From Cyanobacteriota bacterium (GTDB lineage Bacteria; Cyanobacteriota; Cyanobacteriia; Phormidesmidales; Phormidesmidaceae): a stretch of DNA of 7,953 nt. The DNA lies in NCBI GenBank assembly GCA_027619675.1, contig JAQCHG010000056.1:1-7953 (forward strand), given 5' to 3'. Of this stretch, positions 1 through 6,212 are shown one piece after another. Position numbers and translations under genes: made by a program. The stretch's first letter is position 1, and each line of letters starts with the position of its first letter. The notes beneath the pieces were generated by a model. That model did not search any database, was not told the DNA's origin, and saw only the letters and a list, made by a program, of their open reading frames with translations.

Positions 1-25
1 GGTTATTCGCGCCAAGCTCAACTAG
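1..25. repeat. 25-bp direct repeat, copy A
   Basis: Bases 1-25 (GGTTATTCGC ... CTCAACTAG) are identical to 5861-5885 in the same orientation. Similarity stops right after base 25; the left limit cannot be seen because the window starts here. It lies 28 bp past the DUF429 stop codon, in noncoding DNA. An exact 25-mer does not recur by chance in 8 kb, so this is probably a dispersed intergenic repeat family. Confidence 0.85.
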
Positions 26-53
26 CGGAGATCTGGCTGATCCCGAATCCTTA

Positions 54-821
54 TCAAGCTGCGGGGTTATCGGGATCCAGGGGCATCACCTGATCGGCAT
101 AGGGCGCTGGCACCACGATGAACCCGGTGGTGACATCCCCCAGCACCCAGTTGCGATCGCGGCCCCACCACCACCAATGGGCTCCCGCGTAGGCACAGGT
201 GAGGCTGTCCAGTTGATCCTCCACCGCCTTCAGTGCCTTACCCGTGGCAGGGATCTGGGGCAGGTCCGCCTCCCCCAAGGCGAGGGTGGGGATCAACTGG
301 GGAAAGGTGGTCAGTTGATACTGCCGCAGTTTGATTAGCTCCCCCCGCCGTTCCGCCAAGCGGCCCTTTTTATACTTCAGGATCCGCTGCAACCGAAATA
401 GATGCACGGTGGCGGGATGGGGGAACAACTCCACTTGGTAGCGTCCTGGCTGCTGGGGCACTAGATCGGGGGCATGGCGAAATCCCCGCGCTTCCAGAGC
501 GGCGCTGAACTGGCCCAGGGGCACCGCAAAGGGTCGCCCCTGGTTGGCGGGATAACAGCCGGCATCGTAGCGGCCAAAGTAGCGGTGGGCTAGGCGATCG
601 GGCAGGCGCATCCCCGTCGCATTGGGGATCAGGGTGGGGGCATCCACGGCAACCAGCGCAGGCGCTCCGTCCGCCACCTGGGCATCAATCCAGGCCAACA
701 CCTGGCCGTGATCGGCACCACAGGTCAAGGCGCTCAGGTGTAACCCCGCCGAGCTGAGGGTGAGGCAGCAGAGGCCGCTGGCCCCCCGTTGCCACCCCAG
801 ATCAATGCCGAGAAATTTCAT
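54..821 (-). CDS. DUF429 domain protein, predicted RNase H-fold nuclease
   Basis: 255 residues, complete, ATG start. The N-terminus MKFLGIDLGW is the first strand of an RNase H-like fold with Asp7 in the usual catalytic position. Further acidic residues fall where DUF429 proteins carry them: Asp60 in VAVDAP, Glu131 in QVELFPHP, and Asp202/Asp205 in EDQLDSLTCAYAGAHWWWWG; this last motif with its run of tryptophans resembles cyanobacterial members. These residues could form a metal site, so a nuclease or related phosphotransfer activity is plausible, but no member is well characterised to my knowledge and the substrate is unknown. There is no signal peptide or membrane span, so it should be cytosolic. 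Its ATG lies only 10 nt after the stop of the HEAT/transporter gene, which implies cotranscription; no Shine-Dalgarno sequence is visible, so coupling to upstream translation is possible. Family assignment is fairly sure; biochemical function is inference. Confidence 0.88.
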   Translation of the reverse strand: MKFLGIDLGWQRGASGLCCLTLSSAGLHLSALTCGADHGQVLAWIDAQVADGAPALVAVDAPTLIPNATGMRLPDRLAHRYFGRYDAGCYPANQGRPFAVPLGQFSAALEARGFRHAPDLVPQQPGRYQVELFPHPATVHLFRLQRILKYKKGRLAERRGELIKLRQYQLTTFPQLIPTLALGEADLPQIPATGKALKAVEDQLDSLTCAYAGAHWWWWGRDRNWVLGDVTTGFIVVPAPYADQVMPLDPDNPAA

Positions 822-831
822 GCTGGCCAGA

Positions 832-3800
832 TCAAGAGGGCTGGGGTCTGAAGCCGTGGGCGCGGGGAGACGGGCGATCGCCCTTGGTCACGCCGTTTGT
901 TACGCCATTGGTCACAGCGGTTGAGGTGGGCAGTTTCACCATTAAGTGCTCTACCTGGGCCGCCACCAACTCGTTGGGATCCCGGCGCAGGGTGGGCAGC
1001 AGTTGGGCCAACACCGTGGGGGAAGCAATCTCCAGGTAGGACAGGACGGCCTCCCGCACAAAGCCCGTGGGGTGGTGCAAGCAACCAATGGTGTGCTCGG
1101 GTGTGAGGCTCCAGTGCTGCTGGCGGGCCAGGTGAAAACAGCAGGCCAAGGCCCAATCTGACAGGAAGTAGCGCAAGTCCAACAGATAGCGCAGCCGTTG
1201 GCTGGGGGTGAAGGGGGTATAGGTGACTAGATTTTCCAACGCTTTCAGTTTTTCGCGATCGCTGCGGATATCCAGCACCGTCAAGATCGCCCGCTTACTG
1301 GGGATATCGAGGCTATTGTCGAGAATTTCGAGCCCCCTGGCTCGACTCGAAGCGGACCCCTGCAAACTAACCTGGGCCGCTTGGATGGCGCTGGGGGGCG
1401 AAATGAACCGCAGCAGCATGAACATGCGCTCAATGGTGTCCAGTTCTAAATCCTGCAAGGCCCCCCGTAGCAAGTCCGCTGCCCGCCCTTCGGCCTGCTG
1501 TGGCCCCAGATCCAGGCGGGCACAGTACAACTGCCCCATGAAAGTCAGCTCTTGGTGCAGCAGCCGTTCCACCCCATCTCGTCCCAGGCGATCAAGGGCG
1601 GCGTCAATATCCTGAGATCGCTTCAAACCCGTTTCTTGGAAAAGCTTCAGCAGGATCCGCAGAATGGTGCGGCGGGTGCTGCCCCAGGTGGTGATCAGGT
1701 TGTCGATCAGGCAGTCCAGCGCCTCGGTGGTGCCAATGTTGCCCATGGCCTGCCACGCCTGGGTCCGCAGAATTTCTGTTTTGTAGATATCCGTGGCCAA
1801 CTCGCTGAGCATGGGCAGGGCATCGTTGCCGAGGCGCACCAGGGCCTGCATGGCCGCTTCTCGGGTGGACTTGTATTGCAGCGCCCGGAGCAGTGCTGGA
1901 TAGTATTCGCGAATGTGGGTGGCGGCGATCGCCTCCAGCAGCGCCCGCCGCACCCGCAGCGATTCGTCCTGTAGCAGGGCCGGAATATAGATGCGCAGGG
2001 CATGTAAATAATCGGCCTCCCCCAGGGCACGGCACCCCATCACCCGCTCCCGTTCCCGCTCATGGGTGAGCATTTGCCGCAGGGTACTGGTGGCCTCCGC
2101 CTTTTCCCGAGGGTTGCCTTTACGCAGCATCAAAGAGGCCGCTGTCCCCCGCACCACCGGATCTACCGCCGATTGCAGGTAAGCCTGGAGTTCGTCCACA
2201 TCGGGGCTTTCCTCCGTCAGCCAGATGTAGCGCAGGGCCAAGGCCAAGATTTCCGGCGGCTGATCCTGCTGAATCAAGTCCCGCACCGGTTCTAGATAGG
2301 CACCAGAGGGGTGTTCTAGCATCGCCTCTAGGCTCTGTCGCCGCAGGCGGGGGGGCAGCACCGCCAGCATTGGGGCCAAAATTTCCCCCACCCCCTGGGG
2401 ATCAATGTGGCACAGCAGCTCAATACACGATCGCTTGTCGGCCTCAGACCCCGGTTGCTCTAGCTGCTCAATGAAGGCTTTTTTTAACACCCGCAGGTTC
2501 GCGTCAGAAACACTCAGCAACCCCCGCTCGGCACTCAGCACTAACAGGTTTAAATAGCGCGATCGCAGCAGCAAAATCGCCCCAATCCAGACAATCGCCC
2601 CAATCACCGTCAGGACTAAAAACAGCCGCCCCTGGGCATTGAGGGTCGTCATGCCCAACTGGTTACTGATGGCAATGACGACCAAAATCATCACCCCCGT
2701 AAAGCCCATGGACAGGGGCTCAGCAATGCCCCCGATCAAAGACTGCACCAAGGTGCGGTGGGTATCGGGAATGGGCTGAAACAGCACCGGACGGGTACTG
2801 GCCACCAGGGTGAACCGCAGCCATTCATCAAAGAACTTAAGCACGATTAACCCCAAAAACAAGGCACCCGCTCCCCACAGGGCAGGATGGCTGCCCACCA
2901 GGGTCAGAATGCCAAGGCCCGCAATGAAAAAGGGCAGAATCGCCGTCACCGTAAACACCCCCTGGCGCTCAATCAAGCGACTGGAGGTAAACCACTGGGT
3001 CAACAGCTCAATCAACCCCAGCAGACCGCTAAAAATCCCCAGGAAGGCGGCAATTTGATCCGCCTCTAGGTTGAAGTGCAACTGACTGAGGTACTCAAAC
3101 TCAATCAGATACATCAAAATCTGAGCCAGGATGAAAAAGCTCAACAGCAGCACCACATACTGCCCCATGGATCCCCGCATCCGTTGGGCCGAGTGGGGGG
3201 TATCCTCCGCCTCCGATTGACGTTTGAGGGAATCTGGGAAGGCATGTTCGTAGGCCCGACTGACGTAGAGCAAAATGCCGGACCCCACCACCATGATCAA
3301 AAACGACAGCAGCAGCACGTTTTCGAGCTTGACCAGGGTAATTAACAGGTAAACGGAAAAGCCGCTAAGCACATCCGCCACCAAGTTACCGCTGCTGATC
3401 AGGGGGTAGGTGCGCTTGATTTCTCGAATGTTGAACAGTTGGTTGGCGGTCACCGACACGTTCAAATCATTGAGGCCATAAATGGCTTCCATCCATAGCC
3501 GCATCACAAATACCGTGGTGGCGGCCAGGGCTGGGATCGCCATGCCCCAGCGGAAGCACAGCACTGGCAGCGCCATCAACAGAGAGATGATGACAATCAC
3601 CCAGCGCAGGGGCAACAGTCGCTGCATCCAGGAATAGATGAAGCTGAGGCTAAACCCCACCCCGGCACTAAAGATGTAGATCAGCGGTAGAGATTGGGGA
3701 CCATATTCATCCAGAAACAGGGCCGCCGAACTCACCTCTAACCACAAAATCCCCATGGACGTTGCCGTATAGCAGGCAAACATCAACAGGGTGCGCTCAA

Positions 3801-3882
3801 CTTCGCTAGAGCGCAGATTAATCAGCTGTAACACCCACTGCTTCCAGTTGTGGGCAGGGGCAGAACGGCGGCCTCGGGTCAT
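832..3882 (-). CDS. Membrane transporter (MFS / ATP:ADP-translocase-like) fused to C-terminal HEAT repeats
   Basis: 1016 residues from the ATG at 3882; the frame also allows a TTG at 3906 (1024 residues). I chose ATG because the family usually begins shortly before the NWKQWVLQLINL helix; neither start has a clear ribosome site. Residues about 30-440 hold roughly 12 hydrophobic spans. The stretch ANQLFNIREIKRTYPLISSG recalls the signature of the bacterial/plastid nucleotide translocase (Npt/TLC) branch of the MFS superfamily, as does FDEWLRF before a polar loop. Residues about 460-980 are soluble and made of paired amphipathic helices typical of HEAT repeats, for example LRVRRALLEAIAA and TREAAMQALVRLG. 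The tail holds a threefold VTNG-like repeat. Cyanobacteria encode many such fusions, with unknown substrates. The HEAT part probably faces the cytoplasm and binds a partner; nucleotide transport is only a guess. It sits 48 nt after infC and 10 nt before the DUF429 gene, so probably in one operon. Confidence 0.9.
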   Translation of the reverse strand: MTRGRRSAPAHNWKQWVLQLINLRSSEVERTLLMFACYTATSMGILWLEVSSAALFLDEYGPQSLPLIYIFSAGVGFSLSFIYSWMQRLLPLRWVIVIISLLMALPVLCFRWGMAIPALAATTVFVMRLWMEAIYGLNDLNVSVTANQLFNIREIKRTYPLISSGNLVADVLSGFSVYLLITLVKLENVLLLSFLIMVVGSGILLYVSRAYEHAFPDSLKRQSEAEDTPHSAQRMRGSMGQYVVLLLSFFILAQILMYLIEFEYLSQLHFNLEADQIAAFLGIFSGLLGLIELLTQWFTSSRLIERQGVFTVTAILPFFIAGLGILTLVGSHPALWGAGALFLGLIVLKFFDEWLRFTLVASTRPVLFQPIPDTHRTLVQSLIGGIAEPLSMGFTGVMILVVIAISNQLGMTTLNAQGRLFLVLTVIGAIVWIGAILLLRSRYLNLLVLSAERGLLSVSDANLRVLKKAFIEQLEQPGSEADKRSCIELLCHIDPQGVGEILAPMLAVLPPRLRRQSLEAMLEHPSGAYLEPVRDLIQQDQPPEILALALRYIWLTEESPDVDELQAYLQSAVDPVVRGTAASLMLRKGNPREKAEATSTLRQMLTHERERERVMGCRALGEADYLHALRIYIPALLQDESLRVRRALLEAIAATHIREYYPALLRALQYKSTREAAMQALVRLGNDALPMLSELATDIYKTEILRTQAWQAMGNIGTTEALDCLIDNLITTWGSTRRTILRILLKLFQETGLKRSQDIDAALDRLGRDGVERLLHQELTFMGQLYCARLDLGPQQAEGRAADLLRGALQDLELDTIERMFMLLRFISPPSAIQAAQVSLQGSASSRARGLEILDNSLDIPSKRAILTVLDIRSDREKLKALENLVTYTPFTPSQRLRYLLDLRYFLSDWALACCFHLARQQHWSLTPEHTIGCLHHPTGFVREAVLSYLEIASPTVLAQLLPTLRRDPNELVAAQVEHLMVKLPTSTAVTNGVTNGVTKGDRPSPRAHGFRPQPS
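884..919 (-). repeat. Three 12-bp tandem units inside the transporter gene
   Basis: Three consecutive 12-bp units (884-895, 896-907, 908-919), each differing from the others at a few positions, encode the protein tail AVTN-GVTN-GVTK. They lie after the last recognisable HEAT helix, in what is probably a disordered tail. The unit is a multiple of three, so gain or loss of copies would keep the frame. Confidence 0.75.
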
Positions 3883-3930
3883 AGGGCGAGGGTGCTTGGG
3901 CACCAAAGTAGAGCAATGGCCCTATGATGC

Positions 3931-4455
3931 CTATTTTTTGGGCGAAAGGAGCATCATCATGTTGCGACCTTCCCGCTTGGGGGCTTGCTGCATTTCTGCC
4001 ACCGCGTCGAGGTCTTTGGCCATGCGGCGCAGTAATTGTTCCGCTAGGTCAGAGTGCTGAATCTCGCGCCCCCGGAACATCACCGTAGCTTTTACCTTAT
4101 CGCCCGATTGTAGGAAGCGCTGAGCGTTTTTAACCCGCACGTTGTAGTCGTGGTCGTCAATTTTGTAGCGCATCTTGACTTCTTTGACTTCGGCGTTGTG
4201 CTGGCGCTTGCGTGCTTCCCGCGCCCGTTTTTCCTGCTCAAACTTGTATTTGCCGTAGTCCATGATGCGACAGACGGGGGGATCGGCCTTGTCACTCACC
4301 AAGACCAGGTCCAGTTCCCGCTCATCTGCGAGCTGCATCGCTTCTCGATGGGTGAGGATGCCCAACTGGGTGCCATCGGTATCGATCAGGCGTACCTTAG
4401 GGAACCGAATGTTGTCGTTAATGGGGGGAACGTTACGGGGGTTTCGATTTCGCAT
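3931..4455 (-). CDS. infC: Translation initiation factor IF-3
   Basis: 174 residues, full length for a cyanobacterial IF-3. IF-3 binds the 30S subunit, keeps it apart from 50S and checks start-codon and initiator-tRNA pairing. The N-terminal domain (about 9-78) contains the family signature around [15 protein letters not shown] (62-76). A charged helical linker ([10 protein letters not shown]) leads to the C-terminal domain (about 88-174) with [34 protein letters not shown] and the usual end [13 protein letters not shown]. The start is ATG; an in-frame stop lies ten codons upstream, so little extension is possible. Unlike the AUU start behind autoregulation in E. coli, no rare start codon is seen. 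There is no Shine-Dalgarno match; the leader just upstream is pyrimidine-rich. rpmI and rplT do not follow; the next gene is the HEAT/transporter fusion. Confidence 0.98.
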   Translation of the reverse strand: MRNRNPRNVPPINDNIRFPKVRLIDTDGTQLGILTHREAMQLADERELDLVLVSDKADPPVCRIMDYGKYKFEQEKRAREARKRQHNAEVKEVKMRYKIDDHDYNVRVKNAQRFLQSGDKVKATVMFRGREIQHSDLAEQLLRRMAKDLDAVAEMQQAPKREGRNMMMLLSPKK

Positions 4456-4666
4456 TCGCAGGGTTAAAACGCGGTTTGAGGGTCAAATAACGTTGGAGAA
4501 ACGAGCGAAACGGGGGTAAGCGTTCTATAGGGTAAGGGGTAAGCCCCAGTTCCGTCCATACTAGCCCCTGTTTATGGCAGATTTTGGCACAGGGTAGGGC
4601 TAGGGCGAATCGGTGGGACTGGGCCAATCTGCACCTTGATGGCGCTGGGACTGGGCAGATACCGCT

Positions 4667-4680
4667 AGCGTACTTACGCT
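4667..4680. repeat. Short inverted repeat AGCGTA-CT-TACGCT
   Basis: Perfect 6-bp arms with a 2-bp centre, next to the AT-rich island in the infC/ilvN spacer. It could be a protein-binding site for the infC-side promoter, but no known regulator motif is recognised. Confidence 0.4.
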
Positions 4681-4721
4681 CCCTCATTATTCAAATATTA
4701 GGGGGGGACTTTACCCCAGCA

Positions 4722-4751
4722 GTATCCTTCTGTTGCGAATCGCAAAGATAC
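4722..4751. repeat. Two-part hairpin in infC/ilvN spacer
   Basis: Outer arms GTATC (4722-4726) and GATAC (4747-4751) enclose an inner perfect hairpin TTGCG-AAT-CGCAA (4733-4745), with 6 unpaired bases on the left and 1 on the right. It is not followed by a T-run on either strand, so it is not an intrinsic terminator. Confidence 0.45.
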
Positions 4752-4816
4752 GTCTCGATGGGAGCCTGATGAGGGTGCCCAAGGCGCGTCCTTTAGTCGG
4801 GGGGAACGGCTGACGG

Positions 4817-4886
4817 GTAAACCATGACCGCCCCTGCGATCGCCCTCAGCTAGGGGTCGCAACAGGATGCTGGCGGTTATGGGTGA
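4817..4886. repeat. Long imperfect hairpin upstream of ilvN
   Basis: The left arm from about 4817 (GTAAACCATGACCGCC) pairs with the right arm 4871-4886 (GGCGGTTATGGGTGAC) at about 13 of 16 positions, plus one G-T wobble. Inside, CCTG/CAGG, GCGA/TCGC and CCCT/AGGG continue the stem with small bulges to a 5-nt loop. The left inner arm contains a HIP1 octamer. It could fold in RNA of either strand; its place about 220 bp upstream of ilvN makes a long ilvN leader or a small RNA possible, but transcription is not shown. Confidence 0.5.
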
Positions 4887-4888
4887 CG

Positions 4889-4900
4889 GCCCTACGGGGC
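4889..4900. repeat. GCCC-TACG-GGGC tetraloop hairpin
   Basis: On the plus strand this reads GCCC TACG GGGC, a 4-bp stem closed by C-G around UACG, a member of the very stable UNCG tetraloop class when transcribed as RNA. It follows the long hairpin directly and is itself enclosed by TGGCGG (4871-4876) and CCGCCA (4907-4912), which can pair. Confidence 0.5.
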
Positions 4901-4934
4901 TATTCGCCGCCAGGAGGCGGGCGCTGGGTGTAAG

Positions 4935-4948
4935 GGGGCGATCGCCCC
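4935..4948. repeat. 14-bp perfect palindrome around a HIP1 octamer
   Basis: GGGGCGATCGCCCC is self-complementary over 14 bp, the HIP1 core extended by three G/C pairs on each side. Downstream bases on the plus strand are AAGCCATCCCCC, without a T-run, so it is not a terminator. Confidence 0.6.
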
Positions 4949-4982
4949 AAGCCATCCCCCAATCCATAAATGTTGCAGATGG

Positions 4983-5029
4983 TTTAACTAGCGCCAGGGA
5001 AAGGCTACTATTGACCATTGTGCCAATGG
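4983..5029 (+). promoter_or_regulatory. Candidate ilvN promoter with an inverted repeat at the start site
   Basis: TTTAAC (4983-4988), a 17-bp gap and TACTAT (5006-5011) give a weak sigma-70-like pair with ideal spacing. The expected start of transcription, near 5018, falls inside CCATTG-TGC-CAATGG (5015-5029), a perfect 6-bp inverted repeat that could be an operator. The hexamers match consensus at only 3 and 4 of 6 positions and no known regulator motif is recognised, so this is tentative. Confidence 0.3.
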
Positions 5030-5106
5030 GGCTCAACCGTCGCTGAAATGTCCCTGTCCCCTGTTTCCTAAGGTTTAAGCTGGGCAGTTGCCCGATAGAT
5101 TCGGCC

Positions 5107-5628
5107 ATGAAGCATACATTATCCGTACTGGTGGAAGACGAAGCGGGGGTGCTCACCCGCATTGCGGGCCTGTTTGCCCGCCGGGGCTTCAACATTGAAA
5201 GCCTTGCCGTTGGTCCTGCTGAGCAGGTGGGCATTTCCCGCATCACCATGGTGGTGCCGGGGGACGATCGCGCCATTGAGCAGCTCACCAAGCAGCTCTA
5301 TAAACTCATCAACGTCCTCAAGGTGCAGGATGTGACGGAAATCCCCTGTGTAGAGCGGGAATTAATGCTGCTGAAGGTGAATGCCAGCAGCACAAACCGC
5401 GCTGAAATTGTGGGGCTGGCCCAAATTTTTCGGGCGCGGGTGGTGGATGTGGCGGAGGACTCCCTCACCCTGGAGGTGGTCGGGGATCCGGGCAAAATGG
5501 TGGCGATTGTGCAGATGCTGACCCGCTTTGGCATTCGGGAAATCGCCCGCACGGGCAAGGTGGCCCTCACCCGCGAGTCAGGGGTGAATACGGAATACCT
5601 CAAGTCTTTGGCCAGCACCCTGCGCTAG
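5107..5628 (+). CDS. ilvN: Acetolactate synthase regulatory (small) subunit
   Basis: 173 residues, the usual length for cyanobacterial and plastid-type small subunits (also named IlvH). It activates the catalytic subunit IlvB, which makes acetolactate or acetohydroxybutyrate at the first committed step of valine, leucine and isoleucine synthesis, and confers feedback inhibition by valine. Residues 1-75 form an ACT domain with the conserved [21 protein letters not shown] core and NIESLAVG; the effector binds at the dimer interface of such domains. Residues about 83-160 form the small-subunit C-terminal domain (ERELMLLKV ... [16 protein letters not shown]). The ATG is chosen because [12 protein letters not shown] is the standard family start. 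There is no Shine-Dalgarno sequence; upstream bases form a small GGGC-AGTT-GCCC hairpin (5082-5093). It appears to be a single-gene unit; ilvB is elsewhere. No intrinsic terminator with a T-run follows the stop. Confidence 0.98.
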   Translation: MKHTLSVLVEDEAGVLTRIAGLFARRGFNIESLAVGPAEQVGISRITMVVPGDDRAIEQLTKQLYKLINVLKVQDVTEIPCVERELMLLKVNASSTNRAEIVGLAQIFRARVVDVAEDSLTLEVVGDPGKMVAIVQMLTRFGIREIARTGKVALTRESGVNTEYLKSLASTLR

Positions 5629-5684
5629 CGGGTCATGTGTCCCAAACGTTGACTCGAACATCGCCATACTCCCCTGGAAACGCC

Positions 5685-5710
5685 GTAGGGGCGCAGGGGC
5701 CTGCGCCCTA
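5685..5710. repeat. GC-rich hairpin with GTAGGGGCGC motif (copy 1)
   Basis: GGGCGCAGG (5689-5697) pairs perfectly with CCTGCGCCC (5700-5708) over 9 bp around a 2-nt centre. The 15 bases 5685-5699 (GTAGGGGCGCAGGGG) recur exactly inverted at 5976-5990. It lies 57 bp after the ilvN stop but lacks a T-run, so it is at best a weak transcription end. Confidence 0.65.
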
Positions 5711-5748
5711 AGCAACCTGAGTTCGGGTTAAGCGACATTCCCGTTCCT

Positions 5749-5780
5749 GTAGGGGCGCACTAGCGCAGCCATGCCCCTAG
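5749..5780. repeat. GC-rich hairpin with GTAGGGGCGC motif (copy 2)
   Basis: TAGGGGC (5750-5756) pairs with GCCCCTA (5773-5779) over 7 bp around a 16-nt loop; a nested GCGC-ACTA-GCGC (5755-5766) offers a competing fold. The first ten bases, GTAGGGGCGC, are shared with copy 1 and the inverted copy at 5981-5990. Confidence 0.6.
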
Positions 5781-5815
5781 TCCAGCGCGGCGTAAGTTTG
5801 CCAACCATTTCCTTG

Positions 5816-5862
5816 GGTGGGGGAGATGGAGAGCATGGGAGATAGGGAGTCAGAAGGTAGGG
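5816..5862 (+). repeat. Purine-rich degenerate GGGAGA tract
   Basis: About 47 bases, mostly purine, with repeated GGGAGAT/GGGAGT-like words (5821-5826, 5837-5843, 5845-5850). It ends at the 25-bp repeat. It looks like a low-complexity intergenic tract; no function is assigned. Confidence 0.5.
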
Positions 5863-5885
5863 TTATTCGCGCCAAGCTCAACTAG
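5861..5885. repeat. 25-bp direct repeat, copy B
   Basis: Exact second copy of bases 1-25, same orientation, in the spacer between ilvN and chlP. It directly follows a purine-rich tract. The two copies bracket 5.8 kb carrying the infC cluster and ilvN. I see no terminal inverted repeats or transposase, so it does not look like an insertion-sequence end. Confidence 0.85.
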
Positions 5886-5964
5886 GGCTATGGGTTTGCG
5901 CCCTGCAATCCGTGGCATTCCCGCCCGAAACTGGGCTCAGATATCCAGTGGCTCGATACCTTTT

Positions 5965-6012
5965 CAGGGTGCAGACCCCTGCGCCCCTACGGATGCTCTG
6001 GGGTGGAGCATC
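5965..6012. repeat. Pair of hairpins including inverted GTAGGGGCGC copy
   Basis: First hairpin: CAGGG (5965-5969) with CCCTG (5977-5981). Second: GATGCTC (5992-5998) with GAGCATC (6006-6012), a perfect 7-bp stem around a 7-nt loop. Between them, 5976-5990 is the exact reverse complement of 5685-5699. No T-run follows either stem. Confidence 0.55.
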
Positions 6013-6148
6013 ACGGCATCTCCTCCATCGACTTATCCCAAACTGAGGTTAAGCATGTTCGGGGAACAGACTTCTGAGCCCCAGGTCGGCGGGGTCGGGT
6101 CCGGAGGGGGGGGAGTTAACTGAGGCTTGACACCCTCCTGCCGAAAGC

Positions 6149-6180
6149 AAAAAAAATGTGCTGGACAGGGTGTCCAGCAC
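6149..6180 (-). terminator. Intrinsic terminator of chlP
   Basis: Read on the minus strand, GTGCTGGACA-CCC-TGTCCAGCAC forms a perfect 10-bp stem with a 3-nt loop (6180-6158). One A is followed by eight T (6156-6149). It begins 33 nt after the chlP stop codon. The plus strand has no T-run after the stem, so it acts for chlP only. Confidence 0.95.
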
Positions 6181-6194
6181 GGTGGGGAGTGTGT

Positions 6195-6209
6195 CAACGA
6201 AATTCGTTG
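6195..6209. repeat. Small palindrome between chlP stop and its terminator
   Basis: CAACGAA-A-TTCGTTG has perfect 7-bp arms with a single central base. It sits just downstream of the chlP stop (6213-6215) and upstream of the terminator stem. A hairpin with a single-base loop would need to open two or more pairs, so it may be a DNA-level site or a minor RNA stem. Confidence 0.45.
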
Positions 6210-6212
6210 GGA

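Larger units (their letters stand above)
4456..5106. other. Divergent intergenic region between infC and ilvN (651 bp)
   Basis: No convincing gene: open frames here lack family motifs and run antisense to each other or into neighbours. What it holds, left to right: three CTTACCC-type motifs on the minus strand near infC (4513-4542); an 11-bp direct repeat TGGGACTGGGC (4614-4624 and 4646-4656); a near-palindrome AGCGTA-CT-TACGCT (4667-4680); an AT-rich island (4683-4700) that could host a promoter on either strand; a two-part hairpin (4722-4751); a cluster of GC-rich hairpins (4817-4948); and a candidate ilvN promoter with an inverted repeat (4983-5029). I looked for tRNA, RNase P RNA, SRP RNA and tmRNA hallmarks on both strands and saw none. 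Confidence 0.7.
5629..6212. other. Convergent spacer between ilvN and chlP (584 bp), repeat-rich
   Basis: No convincing gene: the longest plus-strand frame (5890-6123) ends in a glycine-rich stretch and has no recognisable domain or ribosome site. The spacer holds, in order: a GC-rich hairpin (5689-5708), a second one (5750-5779), a purine-rich tract (5816-5862), the 25-bp repeat (5861-5885), two hairpins (5965-6012), and the chlP terminator (6149-6180). GTAGGGGCGC occurs three times, twice forward and once inverted. The dense hairpins suggest an insertion site for small dispersed palindromic elements. Confidence 0.7.

Noticed and set aside
3891..3904. GGTGC-TTGG-GCACC hairpin between infC and the transporter gene as a terminator
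   Set aside because: Only 5 bp and no T-run on the minus strand; the spacing suits an operon better.
4698..5291. 197-residue minus-strand open frame overlapping ilvN
   Set aside because: It is antisense to the clear ilvN reading frame and to the hairpin cluster; its composition is that of a shadow frame.
5640..5675. GTTCGAGTC on the minus strand (near 5651-5659), like a tRNA T-loop
   Set aside because: The T stem has a mismatch and no matching acceptor arm, D-arm or anticodon arm is found at the right distance.
5689..5708. Hairpin after ilvN as its terminator
   Set aside because: The stem is strong but followed by TAAGCAACC rather than a T-run.
5890..6123. 77-residue plus-strand open frame in the ilvN-chlP spacer
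   Set aside because: No ribosome site or known domain, covers hairpins and an inverted repeat copy, and ends in a glycine-rich run made by a G tract.
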